Positions 1 to 15,629 of a stretch of DNA of 64,000 nt are shown piece after piece; position 1 is the stretch's first letter; the number at the start of each line of letters is the position of its first letter. Source of the DNA: Paulinella micropora (lineage: Eukaryota; Cercozoa; Imbricatea; Euglyphida); the NCBI GenBank assembly GCA_009731375.1, contig BJOX01000022.1, forward strand, positions 1,221,967-1,285,966. Reading direction: 5' to 3'. Under the pieces are notes generated by a model, which saw only the letters and a list, made by a program, of their open reading frames with translations, ran no database searches and had not been told where the DNA came from. The position numbers and the translations under genes are program-made.

Positions 1-2040
<2,040 letters not shown>

Positions 2041-2081
2041 CCGCCCAACATTTTATATCATATCTTATCTTCGTCATATAT

Positions 2082-2339
2082 CATAGCATATCATATCCTA
2101 TCGTCATGTGTCATATATCATAGCATATTATGTCATCTCATATCATAGCAAGACTTGGGACCTCCCCTCTGTATGTATTTTATGTATGACGTGCATACAT
2201 GAATATATATATATATATGCATGTATGCAAGTCATACATAAAATACATACAGAGGGGAGGTCCCAAGTCTTGCTATGATATGAGATGACATAATATGCTA
2301 TGATATATGACACATGACGATAGGATATGATATGCTATG
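2082..2339. repeat. Long near-perfect palindrome (258 bp)
   Basis: The left arm begins CATAGCATATCATATCC and the right arm ends with its complement. The arms pair almost continuously into the centre near 2210, where an alternating AT tract forms the tip. Outside the palindrome the right flank is a TATG microsatellite. No coding potential is visible. It could be a fold-back element, a MITE or a local inverted duplication. No target duplication was identified. Confidence 0.85.
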
Positions 2340-2384
2340 TATGTATGTATGTATGTATATGATATAAGCGTTGTGAGGCAGCAG

Positions 2385-2590
2385 GTGGCACCAGCGGGTC
2401 CGGTCGGGTGGCTTGGGGCGCGCGACAGATGGGGCAGCGCGGCTTTGGTGGAGGTCGGGGCCACTCTGGTGGACTCCGCAAGGGCCGCTCGGGTGGGAGT
2501 CGGCAGGCCGGTAGAAAAAGAAGCCTCCGGGACATGGGCAGTGCGCGCACAAGCAGGACAAACGGCTAGAAATAGGCAACAACAAGTGCA
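2385..2590. other. GC-rich unique segment among microsatellites
   Basis: This short segment is clearly more GC-rich than its surroundings and is not a simple repeat. Open frames of 70-97 codons exist on both strands (for example 2337-2609 +), but they run into flanking TATG/ATAC repeats and have no recognisable motif. I do not call a gene. Confidence 0.4.
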
Positions 2591-2639
2591 TGTATATATG
2601 TATATATAATATATATATTATATATATATGCTAGCTAGC

Positions 2640-3506
<867 letters not shown>

Positions 3507-3580
3507 TGTGGGGGGAAATGATGTTCGCTACGACTTGTTTTCATGCAAAAACCCAGATAAAAGCAGTGGTTGAAGGAGTA

Positions 3581-3586
3581 GTAAGA
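3581..3586. repeat. Target-site duplication, left copy (GTAAGA)
   Basis: The six bases GTAAGA directly precede the left terminal inverted repeat and recur at 34310-34315 directly after the right one. A 6-bp duplication is the size expected for Maverick/Polinton integration. Confidence 0.9.
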
Positions 3587-3901
3587 ACTACTATAGGTAT
3601 TACTATAGCACACTTATCTTTTTATATAAAATAAGGCTATTTTTATATAAATTCGTCTTACTATTAATTTCAATAAAAATATACATAATTTTATTCAAAT
3701 TCAATATAGTAATCATTAAGCCTTCAATAGTCCATATTTGAATTTCTCTCAAACTCTAAAAAAAAGATAACTTATCTATCTTTTTCCAAATAAACACTAA
3801 GAGACATCAAAACCTGTTTCTTAGTTTTTACTGCTGTGCTAGACTTAGTTATCTTTTTTTGAAAAAATGAAAGTCCTCTCCTATTGCGAGTTTGATTAAT
3901 T
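3587..3901. repeat. Left terminal inverted repeat of Maverick 1
   Basis: The sequence starts ACTACTATAGGTATTACTA and is the reverse complement of 33996-34309 with only scattered mismatches. Similarity stops at the shared motif GCGAGTTTGATTAATT. Confidence 0.93.
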
Positions 3902-3942
3902 AATTTTTTTCCATAAAATTTTTTACCAATCTATATAGACCA

Positions 3943-4212
3943 ATGACCACCCTCACCAGACTATCTGAAAAATTTGGACGACTTTCAATTGAGAAGAATA
4001 AGGAATTCTTTTCAGTAAGAGATGTCCAACAATGATTGATGAAGAAATTAAGGCAATTGAAAAAAGTAGAGAAGGAAAGCCAACCGATGTTTTTCCGTTT
4101 GGCAATTCAAGATGTTGCTACCATTGACAAACCATATCTTGAATGGGTTATGAAACAGCCGTGGTTTGATAAATTTACAGACATTAAAAGTGAAGTAAAC
4201 AAATATATTTGA
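3943..4212 (+). pseudogene. Small protein with DUF3820-like C-terminus, broken
   Basis: The first gene inside the left TIR starts MTTLTRLSEKFGRLSIEKNK. The frame meets a TGA after about 30 codons, reads on in the same frame, and a neighbouring frame covers part of the middle, so at least one indel is present. The recoverable parts include a PFG stretch and a later YLEWVMKQPWFDKF stretch. This PFG...YLxWxxxQxWF pattern is typical of the DUF3820 domain often attached to exonucleases. The terminal TGA is part of the hairpin cap TGATATT, so the module end supplies the stop. Function is inferred only from the motif. Confidence 0.5.
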
Positions 4213-4303
4213 TATTTTGTTCTGACTTCGTCATCACAAAACATCGTTTTCTTTTAATTATTTTTTCTTTGAAATTTTTTCCGATGTTTTAGAATAAGCG
4301 AGA
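4210..4303. repeat. Palindromic gene-boundary module, right half truncated
   Basis: Hairpin 1 is TGATATTTTGT, a 15-base loop and ACAAAACATCG (4210-4246). After a 35-bp T-rich spacer comes CGATGTTTTAGAATAAGCGA (4282-4301), the left arm of a second hairpin whose right arm is missing. The layout matches the other modules in the window. Hairpin 1 is nearly identical in sequence, in inverse orientation, to the hairpin at 26462-26498. Confidence 0.75.
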
Positions 4304-4600
4304 ACCCCGCGACGACAATGTGAAAGTAGTTATTCCATTGGAGGCTACACTAGCAGAGACTAGTATCACAGAAATCAAGGCTAATGTTGGCGAAGAAATA
4401 GCGAATGCTACATGTACAGAAGAAGGATGTATATTAAATAAAGCACCTTGTAAAGAGTGTAAGAAAAAATTTATTATCAGTTTCAATTGACGATGATAGA
4501 TTTTGCGATGTGGCATGTGTACTTTCATTTCTAGAAAAAATGAAGAAATGAATGAAGTTAGAGAAAATAATTTTATCAAGTATTTTAAAAAGTGATATTT
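4295..4600 (+). pseudogene. Cys-rich zinc-binding-like small protein, remnant
   Basis: One frame encodes an acidic stretch followed by CTEEGC and CKECKKKF. After a frame change near 4490 it continues with FCDVACVLSFLEKMKK. The pattern CxxC ... FCxxxC followed by a short helix matches the better preserved zinc protein at 34677-34923 in element 2. No start codon is visible because the upstream module is truncated into the gene. A nucleic-acid-binding role is plausible but unproven. Confidence 0.45.
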
Positions 4601-4636
4601 GAAAATCCACAGTTTCATTTTCGTTTTTTTTTGCTT

Positions 4637-5848
4637 TCATTGGTCTTCTAACCAAGTAAAATCATACTGAATACTTATAGTCTGATTTGTAGTAGCCTGT
4701 GATGTTATAGTTAGCCTTTCGCTTGGCAACATATCATCTAAATCATAATTATTAAAATCTATGCTTTGATCATCATTCGTATTAACAAATACAACTGCAA
4801 TAGTATTTCCACCAGCAATAGTTGCGGTAGTATCAAATGAAACCAGACTTGTATTAGTATTGTTTTCAGCATAGACAGCACCAGTAAGGGTAGTATTTTT
4901 TTTATTATTTTAATGATTACATCAGATTTACAATCTGTATTTAAGACATTTAGCCATCTAGGATACACTATACTATAATTTGCAATAGTGTTTCCAATAA
5001 TATTAGTATTATTTCTCATAGTAAAAGCATGAATTGCTACATTCGTTGTATTTGCTGTTTTTTCATAAATAAATAGAATACCTCTTATGATTTCAGTTCC
5101 TTCAATAAAGCATCCAACACTAGCAATTCTAAGATTTTGGATTTGCGGATTAGTAACAACTGCTATAGAAACCAAGAATGGTAAAGTAGTATTATTAAGA
5201 GAAGGAGCAGTTTTGCTGTTAGTATATCGTATAGCATGGACTAGTTGAAATATCCCAGTGTTTGGATTTTCAATATAAAATGATATCTGACTAAAACCTA
5301 AGTATCGATATTTAATCTGAAATAAATTACCCTTACTGAAATCAATTGCTGGTAAGTAATCTGTTCCATCTGCTTTATCAACATTCCATACACTTTGTTT
5401 AACATCTGTAATGACTGCAGAGTTGTTAAATTTGTATATTTTTATTACACCACTTTCTCTCACAAAGAAGAAACCATCAGTCAAGAAGGAATCACCAATA
5501 CCTACATAACATCAATATCAGCCTGCGTCATTCGTATTCCACAAAGCAGTAAATCTGACACATACACCCATACCAGCAAGATATTTAATTTTCTTTTTTG
5601 TTTCAATGAATAATCTTGAACATCCAACTGCCTGTGTTGTTAGATATGTCAAAGCACTCTTTTGCTCTAATGTAGCATTAGTAGTGATTGTGTTCCACTT
5701 AGAGATATTACATTATATATAAATGTTTCTTGTATAATCGGCGTGTATTGCGATGTCGCTAATTCGCCAAATGCTATTTTTTCAACTTTAATCTCTAGAT
5801 ACACTTCATGCATAACTTTTATATTTATAAATTTTCCGTCTAGATTTT
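4637..5848 (-). pseudogene. Conserved Maverick virion-type protein, 3' part (split by retrotransposon)
   Basis: This is the distal part of a gene whose first codons lie at 15630-15664 on the other side of the LTR retrotransposon. It matches the element-2 gene at 46726 (shared motifs GKFIN, AFGEL, GMGVxxRFTALW). Downstream are GIGDSF...DGFFFV and a C-terminus ending LPSERLTIT...YDFTWLEDQ. There are frame changes near 5510 and 4900. The repeated beta-rich pattern suggests a virion surface or spike protein next to the MCP, but that is inference. The family is unknown to me by name. Confidence 0.6.
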
Positions 5849-6089
5849 TGTAATGCCCCCAACGATAGCTCGAAAAAAAATCAGTAATACAACCAAACAC
5901 AGTCATCAAGAATGAGAATGATGTCTCGTTGTATTGACTCAGTGAAGCCAAAAAAAGGGAAACTGCAACAGACCAGGAATAAAATATCATCAGGTCCAAA
6001 TCAGGACAAATAATACTGAAAAACAAGCTGGTGCACCTGTCACCAGGAAAAATTACTTTTTACCTGCTATCAGGGGGGTGATGCATACA
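5849..6089 (-). repeat. 3' LTR of the retrotransposon
   Basis: The LTR is 241 bp, nearly identical to 15388-15629 apart from a few substitutions and small A-run indels. On the retrotransposon sense strand it starts TGTATGC and ends CATTACA. A purine-rich tract (GGGAGGGGGTAC on the minus strand, 6090-6102) lies immediately upstream in the element sense and is the expected polypurine tract. Confidence 0.92.
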
Positions 6090-6102
6090 GTACCCCCTCC
6101 CG
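6090..6102 (-). promoter_or_regulatory. Polypurine tract
   Basis: On the minus strand the bases directly preceding the 3' LTR read GGGAGGGGGTAC. Such a purine run is the usual plus-strand primer site of LTR retrotransposons. The call rests on position and composition. Confidence 0.65.
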
Positions 6103-6396
6103 ATTTTATGACGGAAATAGCATTTTCGTCATACACCTTCTGATTTCTTTCTGCAAATAGTATGCGCTATGGAGTCATGCCACACAGCGCATTGACCCAC
6201 GGATAGACGCTAAAAGACGATACATATATTCTCATGAGGCAGGTCAAAGCGGATTCTCTAGCCTTTCTTGTAAATTTTGAACTCCTTCCCCTCAGTTTTT
6301 TTTTCGGCAGTATGTCAAGAACAAACGTACTATTAATAAAAAATACAAGCAACGTGGTGCTGTATTCCCCCCTTTGATCTCCTTCTTCTTCTTGTT

Positions 6397-6793
<397 letters not shown>

Positions 6794-9700
6794 TTACATA
6801 CCCTTGTTCTCCTCCTTCTCAGCTATCGGTGCCCGATAAGCATCGTCTTGGTCTATACCAGCCTCCTTGTGGATGGGCGGCACCTCTTTGAAATCATCCT
6901 TTATCCGTTTTAATGCATCCTCAACGGATTCATCTTCCAGTAAGAAGGGATCATACTTAATCAGCCTTCTTACATTCACAATTTGCACCTTCCCTCTACC
7001 CTTGATCTTGTAGTTCAGAGGTCCAGTCTGTTCCATAATCTGATAAGATCCTTTCAAGTGAGTGAGCAGCTTAGAGCTGACTCCCTTCGGGACTTGAGGA
7101 TGGTACAATAGTTCAATATCCCCGACCTGAAACTTGATCTGATCCAAGTGCGCTTGTCGCACCCCTTCAGCATCAGTCTTTCGGCGCTCCGCCTCTCTAT
7201 GCGCCCTGACTATTTGTTCCGCCTCCATCTTCACTCTAAGTCTCATCCCAAACAACTCATCCGCATCCGCCCAAGTGTCTTTTGGGTGAAGGAGCGAAGT
7301 CGGGATATCAGGCTCACGCCCATATACTAACTGATATGGCGAGATTGAGCTCTTCGAGCCTCCTAACGCCGTAGAGGGTAGACAGTTCATTGCAAACGCA
7401 AATGATGGTGCTGCCTCGACCCATGCTCTTTGATTCTCCTTCTTCGTGCAATACATCTTTAGTGAAGCTTTGAGGGGTCTGTGTACCCGCTCGATTTTCC
7501 CATTTGCTCGCGGGTTATAGGCAGTAACATATTGCTATTTCGTCCCGTAATACTTAGATAGTTTGTCGATGACCTCGTTATTGAAGTTCGAGCCTCAATC
7601 AGAACATATCTTTCTTGGTACTCCGATCTGTGAGATGATCCTATCGATCAGCGCCTCGGCAGTCGTCTTGCCGGTAACGTCTTTGACAGGGATGATCCAC
7701 ACATAGTTGGTGGCTCTGTCAATAGCCGTGAGGAGGTATTTGTAACCATCCTTCGATTCTGGGAAAGGTCCCACATGATCAATGTGTATAAACTCAAACA
7801 TCCCCGCATGAAGAGGAAATTCGCCAATCAGGCCGAAATTTGCCTTCAGTGGTGTTTTGTTTATCTTGTACGGGATGCATGCATCCACCGCCTGATCTAT
7901 CTCCTCCTTCATCTTCTTCCAGCAGAATCGCCTCGCTACGAACATGTGAGTTCGTTGTCGACCCGGATGCGCCAAAAGTGATCAATTGTGGGCTGCGACA
8001 AATATAAATCGTCTCAGACTCTCCGGTACCCAAAGGGTCCATTTGTCCGGCTGTGACGCATAGCGACCGTGAAGGCCCTTGTACCACAGTAGACAATCTC
8101 TCCATCCCATCTCCTTCATCTGATCTTTGATCGCTTTCGTCATCCGTAGCTCATCCGGGTTCTGATATAACTGTATCAGTTCTTTAAACTCCGGATCTTG
8201 AGCCTGTTGTTGCCTCCATGCGGTAGGCGAGGCTATATGGATAGTACCATCTTCTAGCCGTACCCCGATTCTTTCCGGGTCATCGTCTAGGTCACTTCTC
8301 CGCTCTTGAGGAGGCTCCGCATAAACTTCCTGCGTCTCCTCTTCCTCTCTTATGTTCGCCTTCGCATTCTCATATACCTCATAGGACCACTCAGCGTCCT
8401 CCTGGGTATGTAGCTCACAACATATCCCGTGATCCGGGCCTTGTGGACTGTACCGTAGACCTGTGCGATCATATCGGACTCCACTCGCCATCTCCATCGC
8501 CTCAATGTGGCTGACCTCATACACCTTGTCAGTGGACAAGTCTTCCATCTCCACCGTGGACACCAACGCCGATACTTCTGAGTTAAACTCTAGCCTAGAG
8601 AGGCTATCAGCGACCACATTTCGCTTTCCCGGTAGATGGACCATTGTAAAATCGAAACAAGACAAGAACGCTTGCCACCGCGCCAGGCGTCCAGTCTGTT
8701 CATGATTCATCAACCATAACAGGTTATGATGATCAGTTCTGACAATAAATTGAGGTCCTCCCCACAAATACTCTTTGAGCCTCTTGAGGGCCCATACTAC
8801 CGCCAACGCCTCTCTTTGCCTTGTGCAATAGTTTCTCTCGGCCGTACACAACTTCCTACTAATAAACATGATTGGGCGTAATTTCTTCTCCTCATCCTCT
8901 TGTTGTAATACAGCCCCAATCGCAAACTTAGATGCGTCTGTATCGACTACGAATTGTTTCGTAAAGTCGGGCATCGTTAACACCAGTCCTCCGTCTTTCG
9001 GGTCTTTGTAAATGAGATCTTTGAGCGCATGAAACGCTTGCAAAGCCTCTTCGTCCCACTTCTCAAAGTCTCCAAAATCTATCATTTTCTCCACTTTAGC
9101 CCGTGTTGCACCCCAATCGGGTATAAACTGGCTATAGTATTGCGCCATCGCAAGGAATGAGTGCAATTCAGTGCGGTTCTTCGGTATCGGTCGATTCATA
9201 ATCTCCTCCCTCTTCTCTTTGGATATCGAGACTCGATTATGGGAGATCTCGTACCCTAAGTATGTCACACTCGTCTTGGCAAGTTGACACTTCTTTAGAT
9301 TGCACTTCAGGCCAAAAGCTCCGATGCGCCTGAATATATCGGACAAATGATCGATATGCTCCTCCATTGTGTTAGAGTATACGATAATGTCATCGATATA
9401 GCAAAATGCATATTCTCCCGCCTTCTGTCCCCGCCTTCTCATAAAGCCACCGTCAGACAAATCATCGTACTGACTGCTCAACATCTTCTGCATCGCCTTC
9501 TGGAAAAGTCCTGGGGCTTGCTTGAGGCCCATCGGAAGCACTTTCCATTGGTATATTTCCATACCCACCACAAACGCCGTCAGCCATCTGGACTTTTCCT
9601 CCAGTGGTATCTGCCAGAAGCCATTCTTAAGGTCAATGACCGAATAGAATTTTGCATTCCGCAGTACTCTCCTTCCTTCTTCTAATGTCGGGAGAGGATT

Positions 9701-11875
9701 TCTCTCTTCCTCCAGCACCTTGTTAACACGAGCATAGTTAACTGTCAGGCGCCATTCTCCTCCTGGCTTCGGCACTATTCTCGGTTGTGAGACTATTGGA
9801 GATGTTGATCTCTCAATAAAGTCCTCATTGAGCAGCTGTCTTGCTAGCTCCTCCGCTATCTTCGCCTCATGTATACTCAAATTCGCCCTTCGTGGTGCCG
9901 GTGACGGCTCCGCACCCGGTATTTTGTAAATAACCGCAGTGAAATCTTCAGGCTTGACACCACCTGCATGTGGAGGGTCAAAAATTTCCTTGTTCGCCTC
10001 TAATTTGGCTTTTAAAAGCTCCTTCTCCTTCTCCGTGCCTACTCCTTCTTCCAATATTTTCCGCGCCGCCTCTTGAAAATCTTCATCAGACATCTGCTTA
10101 TGTTGCTTGAGGGGTTCTCTGTCCTCCTCCAAGCCTAAGTCCTCTTCCGAGACATCATCTAGGCCCGTCTTTTCATACGTGACCGTGTCCGGCTCATGAT
10201 CTTTACCGAGCTCCACCAGCATGTCAATGAGTCTCGCGTATTGCAAAGGAGCTTTACGGGTGTAAAAACCATCAAAGCATGTGAATGCTTGCGGTATCAA
10301 TTTCAACTTGTCGAGGTCTCTGAGCTTCCGCTTGTATGCACTGCTCTGCTCACGAGTTCCCATACGACAAGCCACCACTAGCTGTTGCTTGCGAGAGGGT
10401 ACCGGTATAGGATGATCAATAAGCCGGTCCCTTATTTCCTGCGCCCATATCGCCTTCTCATTATATGGCAGGATAATAGTATACGGCTTATTATTTTCGA
10501 ATAAAGTCCGTAAGCATTTCTTCACTTCAGACAGTGAACGCGGCCACGTGGGCTCGTCACCCCAGAAATCAGTAATAAAACTTTTAATAGTTTCTGGTGG
10601 AGTATCCGGGATTCGCCCCGTTCTCCTTGGTACAAACGCCTCCCTTTTTTCTTCTCCTACTTTCGCATGGAAACAGTATCCGTTAGTAATATGGACATCT
10701 GTTCCTACTCCTTCCGCGAATCTCGCCAACGACGGGCTTCTTTGTGCGACACATATAATCTCCTCCTTTCGCTTCTCGATTAAGTCATCAATAGACTTTT
10801 TGTCCCAATGGCATGTCGGAACTGTGACAGTGCACACTTGGGATTCCCAATTGTCGGTCCAGGACAGTTCATCCGGTCTTACGACATGGGGGTGAACGTA
10901 CACCTCAAGTGCCTCATGTGCGATGGCCATCTTTTTGTGATCCGTCGCTAGACTCAGCTCATAAGCCTCATAAGAGTCAGTAGCGTTGAAGGGATCAATA
11001 TCGTTCTCTTCTCCTCTTTTTACTCCATATATCACTCGCCGTGCGGCGCAATCAATCACAGCCCCCATCGTAGCCAATTGGTCATACGATAGTAATATTG
11101 ACCCGTGGTAACCGGGGACGACATAGAGGTCCATACGGTATACTCGTGCGGATTTCAATTTAAAGGTCAGTGTGATGATTCCCGTGATATCCGTCCGGCT
11201 GCTCACTCCTTTGAGAGTGCCCGTTGACTTTTTCATATTTCCGTCCACCCAGTCCCGGTATCGATTAAAAAACTTCCTGCCGACAATATTAATATTCGCC
11301 ATCGTATCATTACCAACTTTTAATATTGTCTTCAATGTTTCACAATAAAGTTCCGTATAACACAGAGCATCGGGCCTGTGTATATTGGCTGCGAGAACAA
11401 GAACTTTACGTTCCAAATTTTGGAGTCTTGTCTCTAAGTTTTTCAACTCCTCCTTCTTCTCCTCCTGCTTCACCTCATTAACATTTTTATTATTCTGCGG
11501 TACTGGTGCGTTTACTATTTGAGCGACATTGTCTTGTGGTACTTGAGTACACACATTGTCTTTTTGCTCGCCACCCGCCGCGACCGTAGACATTGAGTCT
11601 GTTCGTGGTTGTTTGCTTGGCCGAGGCGATACGTCTGCCATTGGCCTCCTCGCCTCCATCGCAAGTCTCGCCTTCCTATTTGCATCAGTTATCATTGGTA
11701 ACCGTGCTGTATGAACGGGTATGAGACTACCTTGGGGCTGCAGTCTCTGTGTACCCACATCTTTGTTTTCACATAGAGGAAGCGTTGGCCCAGTCTGCAC
11801 AACAGCATTAGAAAGCACTGTGACTTTAGGGTTAAACTTCACAGTCTTCTCCTTCCTCTCTTCTTCCCCCTCCAG
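6794..11875 (-). pseudogene. pol: pol: retropepsin-like, RT, RNase H, integrase
   Basis: The frame follows gag directly, in the same frame, after a single TGA at 11876-11878. No ATG is needed: the first plausible start is a GTG. Visible in order are a retropepsin-like region (NDTMAN where DTG/DSG is usual, then LLSYDQLATMGAVID), reverse transcriptase (LPMGLKQAPGLFQ, YIDD at about 9390), RNase H (VDTDAS, RTDHHNL, ADSLSR), and integrase with an HH-type zinc motif missing its second cysteine, then HIDHVGPF and a distal NGKIERVHR. In-frame stops occur at 7982-7984 (TGA), 7595-7597 (TGA) and 7535-7537 (TAG), all in the integrase. RT and RNase H look intact. Family assignment as Ty3/gypsy-like rests on domain order. 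Confidence 0.9.
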
Positions 11876-14601
11876 TCATTCCACCACCTCGAAACGATTA
11901 CCTTGAGTAGTGTCCGGGTAGGATGACGTATCGGTCTCCGAGGCAGTGTTGTAGGCCTGAGCTCGACCGAAATTTGGGTTGGAGCTTGCCCACGAGCCTC
12001 CTCCTCCTCTGGGTGGGGGGGCTGGAGCTCGAACAGCTCTCCCTCCATAAGGGGTATATCCCCGACCTCCTCCTCTTCCTCTCTGAGGGGTTCCCTGCCA
12101 CCTCGAGGCTCCTCTCCATGTTCCTCCTCCCCCTCCTCCTCCTCCTCCTCCTCGTCCTCCTGCTCCTGCTCCTCCTTCTCGTCCTCTTTGAGAGGCCTTT
12201 ACGTTCTTTTGTCTCTCCCTTTCCTCCTTCTTCTCCTTCATCCTCTTCATGTAGGTAATGATTGCCTCTCGTAACTCCTCATCATCACACATATTGGCAT
12301 ACCAACCTTCGTTCACAGCGGCAATCTGAAGCATATTGAAAAGGCCCGGTTCCTTGCCTTCCGTCCTGCTCAGAAAATTTGCCCTTGCTGTTGGGTTCTG
12401 CCTATCATGATTGAAAGAGCAGTCTCTGTTCTCCATCTGTGCCTTACACTGCAAGCCCGCGAACCACCTCCAACATGCGGTCTTCAGGTCTGGCTCTCTC
12501 TGTCTCTTCCAACCGGCAACTCTGTTTGTGTACGTGGCTTGTGCGCCAACAGGTACACCGCCTGCCTGTGCCGTATGTGCCTCCGTGAGCGAGTCCATGT
12601 TTGAGCATGCACTCATCACTTCTTGAAACAGTGCTGACGGAGCAACGCTTTGAACCGTATTTTCGAACACGTGTGTCTCGAGGAAGTTCTTGGACTTCAC
12701 TGAGCTAAACGTCGAGCATTGTTGTATGAGCTGAGTAAGCTTACTCGGGTTAACTGTGTGTAACGCCGAAAAGAAATAGAGGATGATCGACTTGCGGCCA
12801 TAGAATAGCCCATAGGAGGAAACTACCTCCGTAAGGGTCGCCGCCAAGCCAACAGCACTCCTCAAACTCATCGCCACTGTCTCAAAGATTTCAAATCCTA
12901 TGAGAGTACCAGTGCAGAGATGCTGGTATCCATGAGATTGAAAATATGAAATGAGTGTGGCCACCGCCAGTTCACACTGAGCGTCTAGGCCTGTTGCATT
13001 GTTTCTCTTAATCTCCTCCTTCTTTCTCAAAAACTTGTACTGTGTCAGATCAAATCCCTCCGAGACTAGAGATTGGTCAAAAACAGTAACAAGGGCCTCG
13101 TATTCCTGCGTTTCGTCGCAAGGAAAAGCCTTCATGCAGGCATTGATCTCTTTGAGCTTGCTCAAAAGCGAAGCATCAGAGTCTTTGTCTGAGCTCGTCT
13201 TGGCATATAGCATGAGACTTGCCACTCCTCCTTTCTTCCCCTTGAAGGCATTTATGATGTTCTGTCTGTCCTTCTTCTCCGTGTTTGTGACCACCACCGT
13301 AGTTGAGCCCGAGGGTGCAGGGGCTGGTGGGGCAGGAGCTGGTGGGGTCAAATATGTCGGAGGGTGTGTCTTTGCACCACTCACTTTTGCTTTCATTCTT
13401 TCCAGTCTCATCGTCTTCTCGAACTCCTCATTCTCTTTCGCCTTCTTCTTCTCAGATATCACCAGCTTTTGAGCATGAGTGATAAAGGCCACCAATTCAG
13501 AAGCAGATCTGAGAAAATTATATTTCTCCACATATTGGTCAACACCTGCTTTGTTGGCGACCGGTGGTGCGTTACTAAGTGATTTAAGGACAGAGTGATC
13601 CTTGGTAGGAATCCATCTCTTCCATGCCTCCTTGTGCAGTAACGCACCCATCAACAGTCTGATCTTGGTCAGAACTCTGTCGGTCTTCTCTAACTCATCA
13701 ATCACAGGATGAGTTTCTCCTGCTGCCTTAATGCTTTTTTCCATCTCTGCCTTCCCCTCCTCCAAGGCCTTTATTTCCATTGTAAAAAAATGAAATATGC
13801 CACTCGAGTTTTTCGAACCCAGATTGGTCTTCATTTTTGTTACATCGACTGCCTCCTGACCAGTCGCGAGGAATCTGGCCGTTGCTCTTGGGTTTGTGTA
13901 CTGGAGGTAACCCTCACATCGTGGGCCGTATGTACGTTCCCAAATCAGGGTTTGAGTGTACACCCCAAAGATAGCATCGAGTAATTCAAGGTGGGTGTGT
14001 GTGTCCCCAAACTTGATATGCTGTATCTTCTTTCTCTCTTTTGGATCAGAGACCAGTTTGCAGAGGAGCTGTGCTGTGTTTGATAATAGGATATAGACAT
14101 CCTTTTTAGCACGACTTTTCTCTCTTCTTTGCTCCTGAGGGATCCACACATAGGTGTCCTTCTCTACCCCCATCTTGTTATCAAACTCTTTTTTAGTGAG
14201 GTCATANNNNNNNNNNACTCTTCTTTAGTGATGTCATAGTGGTCTTGCACCCACTGTTGTTCCTCCACTGTGATCTCCTCTCCATCACTATGAATCAAGT
14301 CGATCATTTTTCGTCCTCCTCCTCCCGTGTAGGCAGGCGGTAAGGGATTACCATATGCTCCTCCTCCTCCCGTCTCTTCTTGTTCAAATCCTCCTTCATC
14401 TTCGCCTCCTCCATATCTTCCTTCATCATCCCAGCCCTCTTCTACTCCTCCTCCTACTCCTTCATCTCCTCCTCCTCCTTCATTCAATCCTCCTCCTCCT
14501 CCTTCATTCAATCCTCTTCCTCCTCCTCCTCCTGCTTCTTCTTCTTCTCTTCTTTGATCTGCCTCCGAGAATTCACTCACTTCGGCGGTCTCTGTCGACA
14601 T
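11876..14601 (-). CDS. gag: gag-like polyprotein with CCCH zinc finger and Gly/Arg-rich tail
   Basis: The likely start is MSTETAEVSEFSEADQRR, followed by a Gly/Glu-rich region. A 10-N gap at 14207-14216 is flanked by near-identical sequence and breaks the frame artificially; the main frame resumes at 14173. The body is helical with a Pro/Ala linker near 13330. Near 12430-12480 there is a C-x8-C-x8-C-x3-H zinc-finger pattern, unlike the usual CCHC knuckle. The C-terminus is rich in RGG and Gly. It ends in TGA, with pol continuing in the same frame, so pol expression probably needs readthrough. The role is inferred as nucleocapsid and RNA binding from position. Confidence 0.8.
14207..14216. other. 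Artificial 10-N gap in gag
   Basis: The bases on both sides are near-duplicates (an ACTCTTTTTTAGTGAGGTCAT-like string before and after), so the two contigs overlap with mismatches rather than leave missing sequence. Confidence 0.8.
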
Positions 14602-15387
14602 GATGTCGTAGTAGTGATCAACAGGAGGACAGTGTCAGCTCCTATGTTTGGTTTTTGTTCGTTTGTGTTCTGTTCCTCCTTCAGTCGATTGACTAGTGAA
14701 GAGAGAAACTAATAGAGAGGGTAGGATAAGATTCCCTGTCCTCTATGAAACACTGTTTGTATGTTTGTTTTTGTTTGAGAAAAATAGTCTTTGAGACTTT
14801 CTCCGATTTCTTGTTCTCCTTACTCAGATTACTTTCTCCTCCTTCTTTTCTATATTGTATCTAGTATGAGGCACTTGGACCTACACACAGATAGTAATAG
14901 AGAAGCTAGAAAAGCTCTCCTTGAGAAGTCGACAGTCGGTCGGATAGGTTCTCAGACCTACCTTTAGAAAACGATCAGAGATTTGCAAAAATACTCTGAC
15001 GTATGTGTGAGATAATGCAGATAAATGCACAAACTAGAAGGGTAGAGTGTTGTGCTCCTGTCCCTATGCTTGTTTGTGTTTTGTGTGTGTTCCTTCACTC
15101 TTCTGTCCACCTCCTTCTTCTTGGTCTCTGTGTGAGAACAGCAAGAACGACAGAGAGTTTGTATCTGATGTCTCCTTGTGAGCACACAGATACTGATTGG
15201 GCTAGAGGGTACGAGACACCTGCTTGAGACCAATCAAATTATTTGTTTTGTGAAAGAGTTATGAGGGAGCTGTGTTGGAGTATTTGTTTTCGTCTGACGT
15301 CCCCGTGTGAGACAGGTCAATGAAAATTCACTCTGTTGCCTGTGTGGCAAAGCAGAAAGAAATCACCCTAGTGATGTGGACTCCAAA
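14602..15387 (-). other. Retrotransposon 5' leader
   Basis: About 785 bases separate the 5' LTR from the gag start. On the element sense strand the first bases after the LTR are TTTGGAGTCCACATCAC. The embedded TGG could start a primer binding site two bases from the LTR, but the matching tRNA was not identified. Several short frames exist with no recognisable product. Confidence 0.6.
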
Positions 15388-15629
15388 TGTAATGCCCCCA
15401 ACGATAGCTCGAAAAAAAGTCGATAATACAACCAAACACAGTCCTCAAGAATGAGAATGATGTCTCGTTGTATTAGCTCAGTGAAGCCAAAAAAAAAGAA
15501 AACTGCAACAGACCAGGAATAAAATGGCATCAGGTCCAAATCCGGACAAATAATACTGAAAAACAAGCTAGTGCACCTGTCACCAGCAAAAGGTATTTTT
15601 TACTGGCTATCCGGGGGGTGATGCCTACA
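15388..15629 (-). repeat. 5' LTR of the retrotransposon
   Basis: The 242-bp LTR pairs with 5849-6089. It is followed on the plus strand by TTTTGTGCG, which is Maverick gene sequence. The small divergence between the two LTRs indicates that the insertion is not brand new. Confidence 0.92.

Noticed and set aside
5667-6026. 119-residue frame MFFSIICPDLDLM on the minus strand
   Set aside because: It is a chance fusion of LTR sequence with the interrupted Maverick gene; the LTR boundary explains it.
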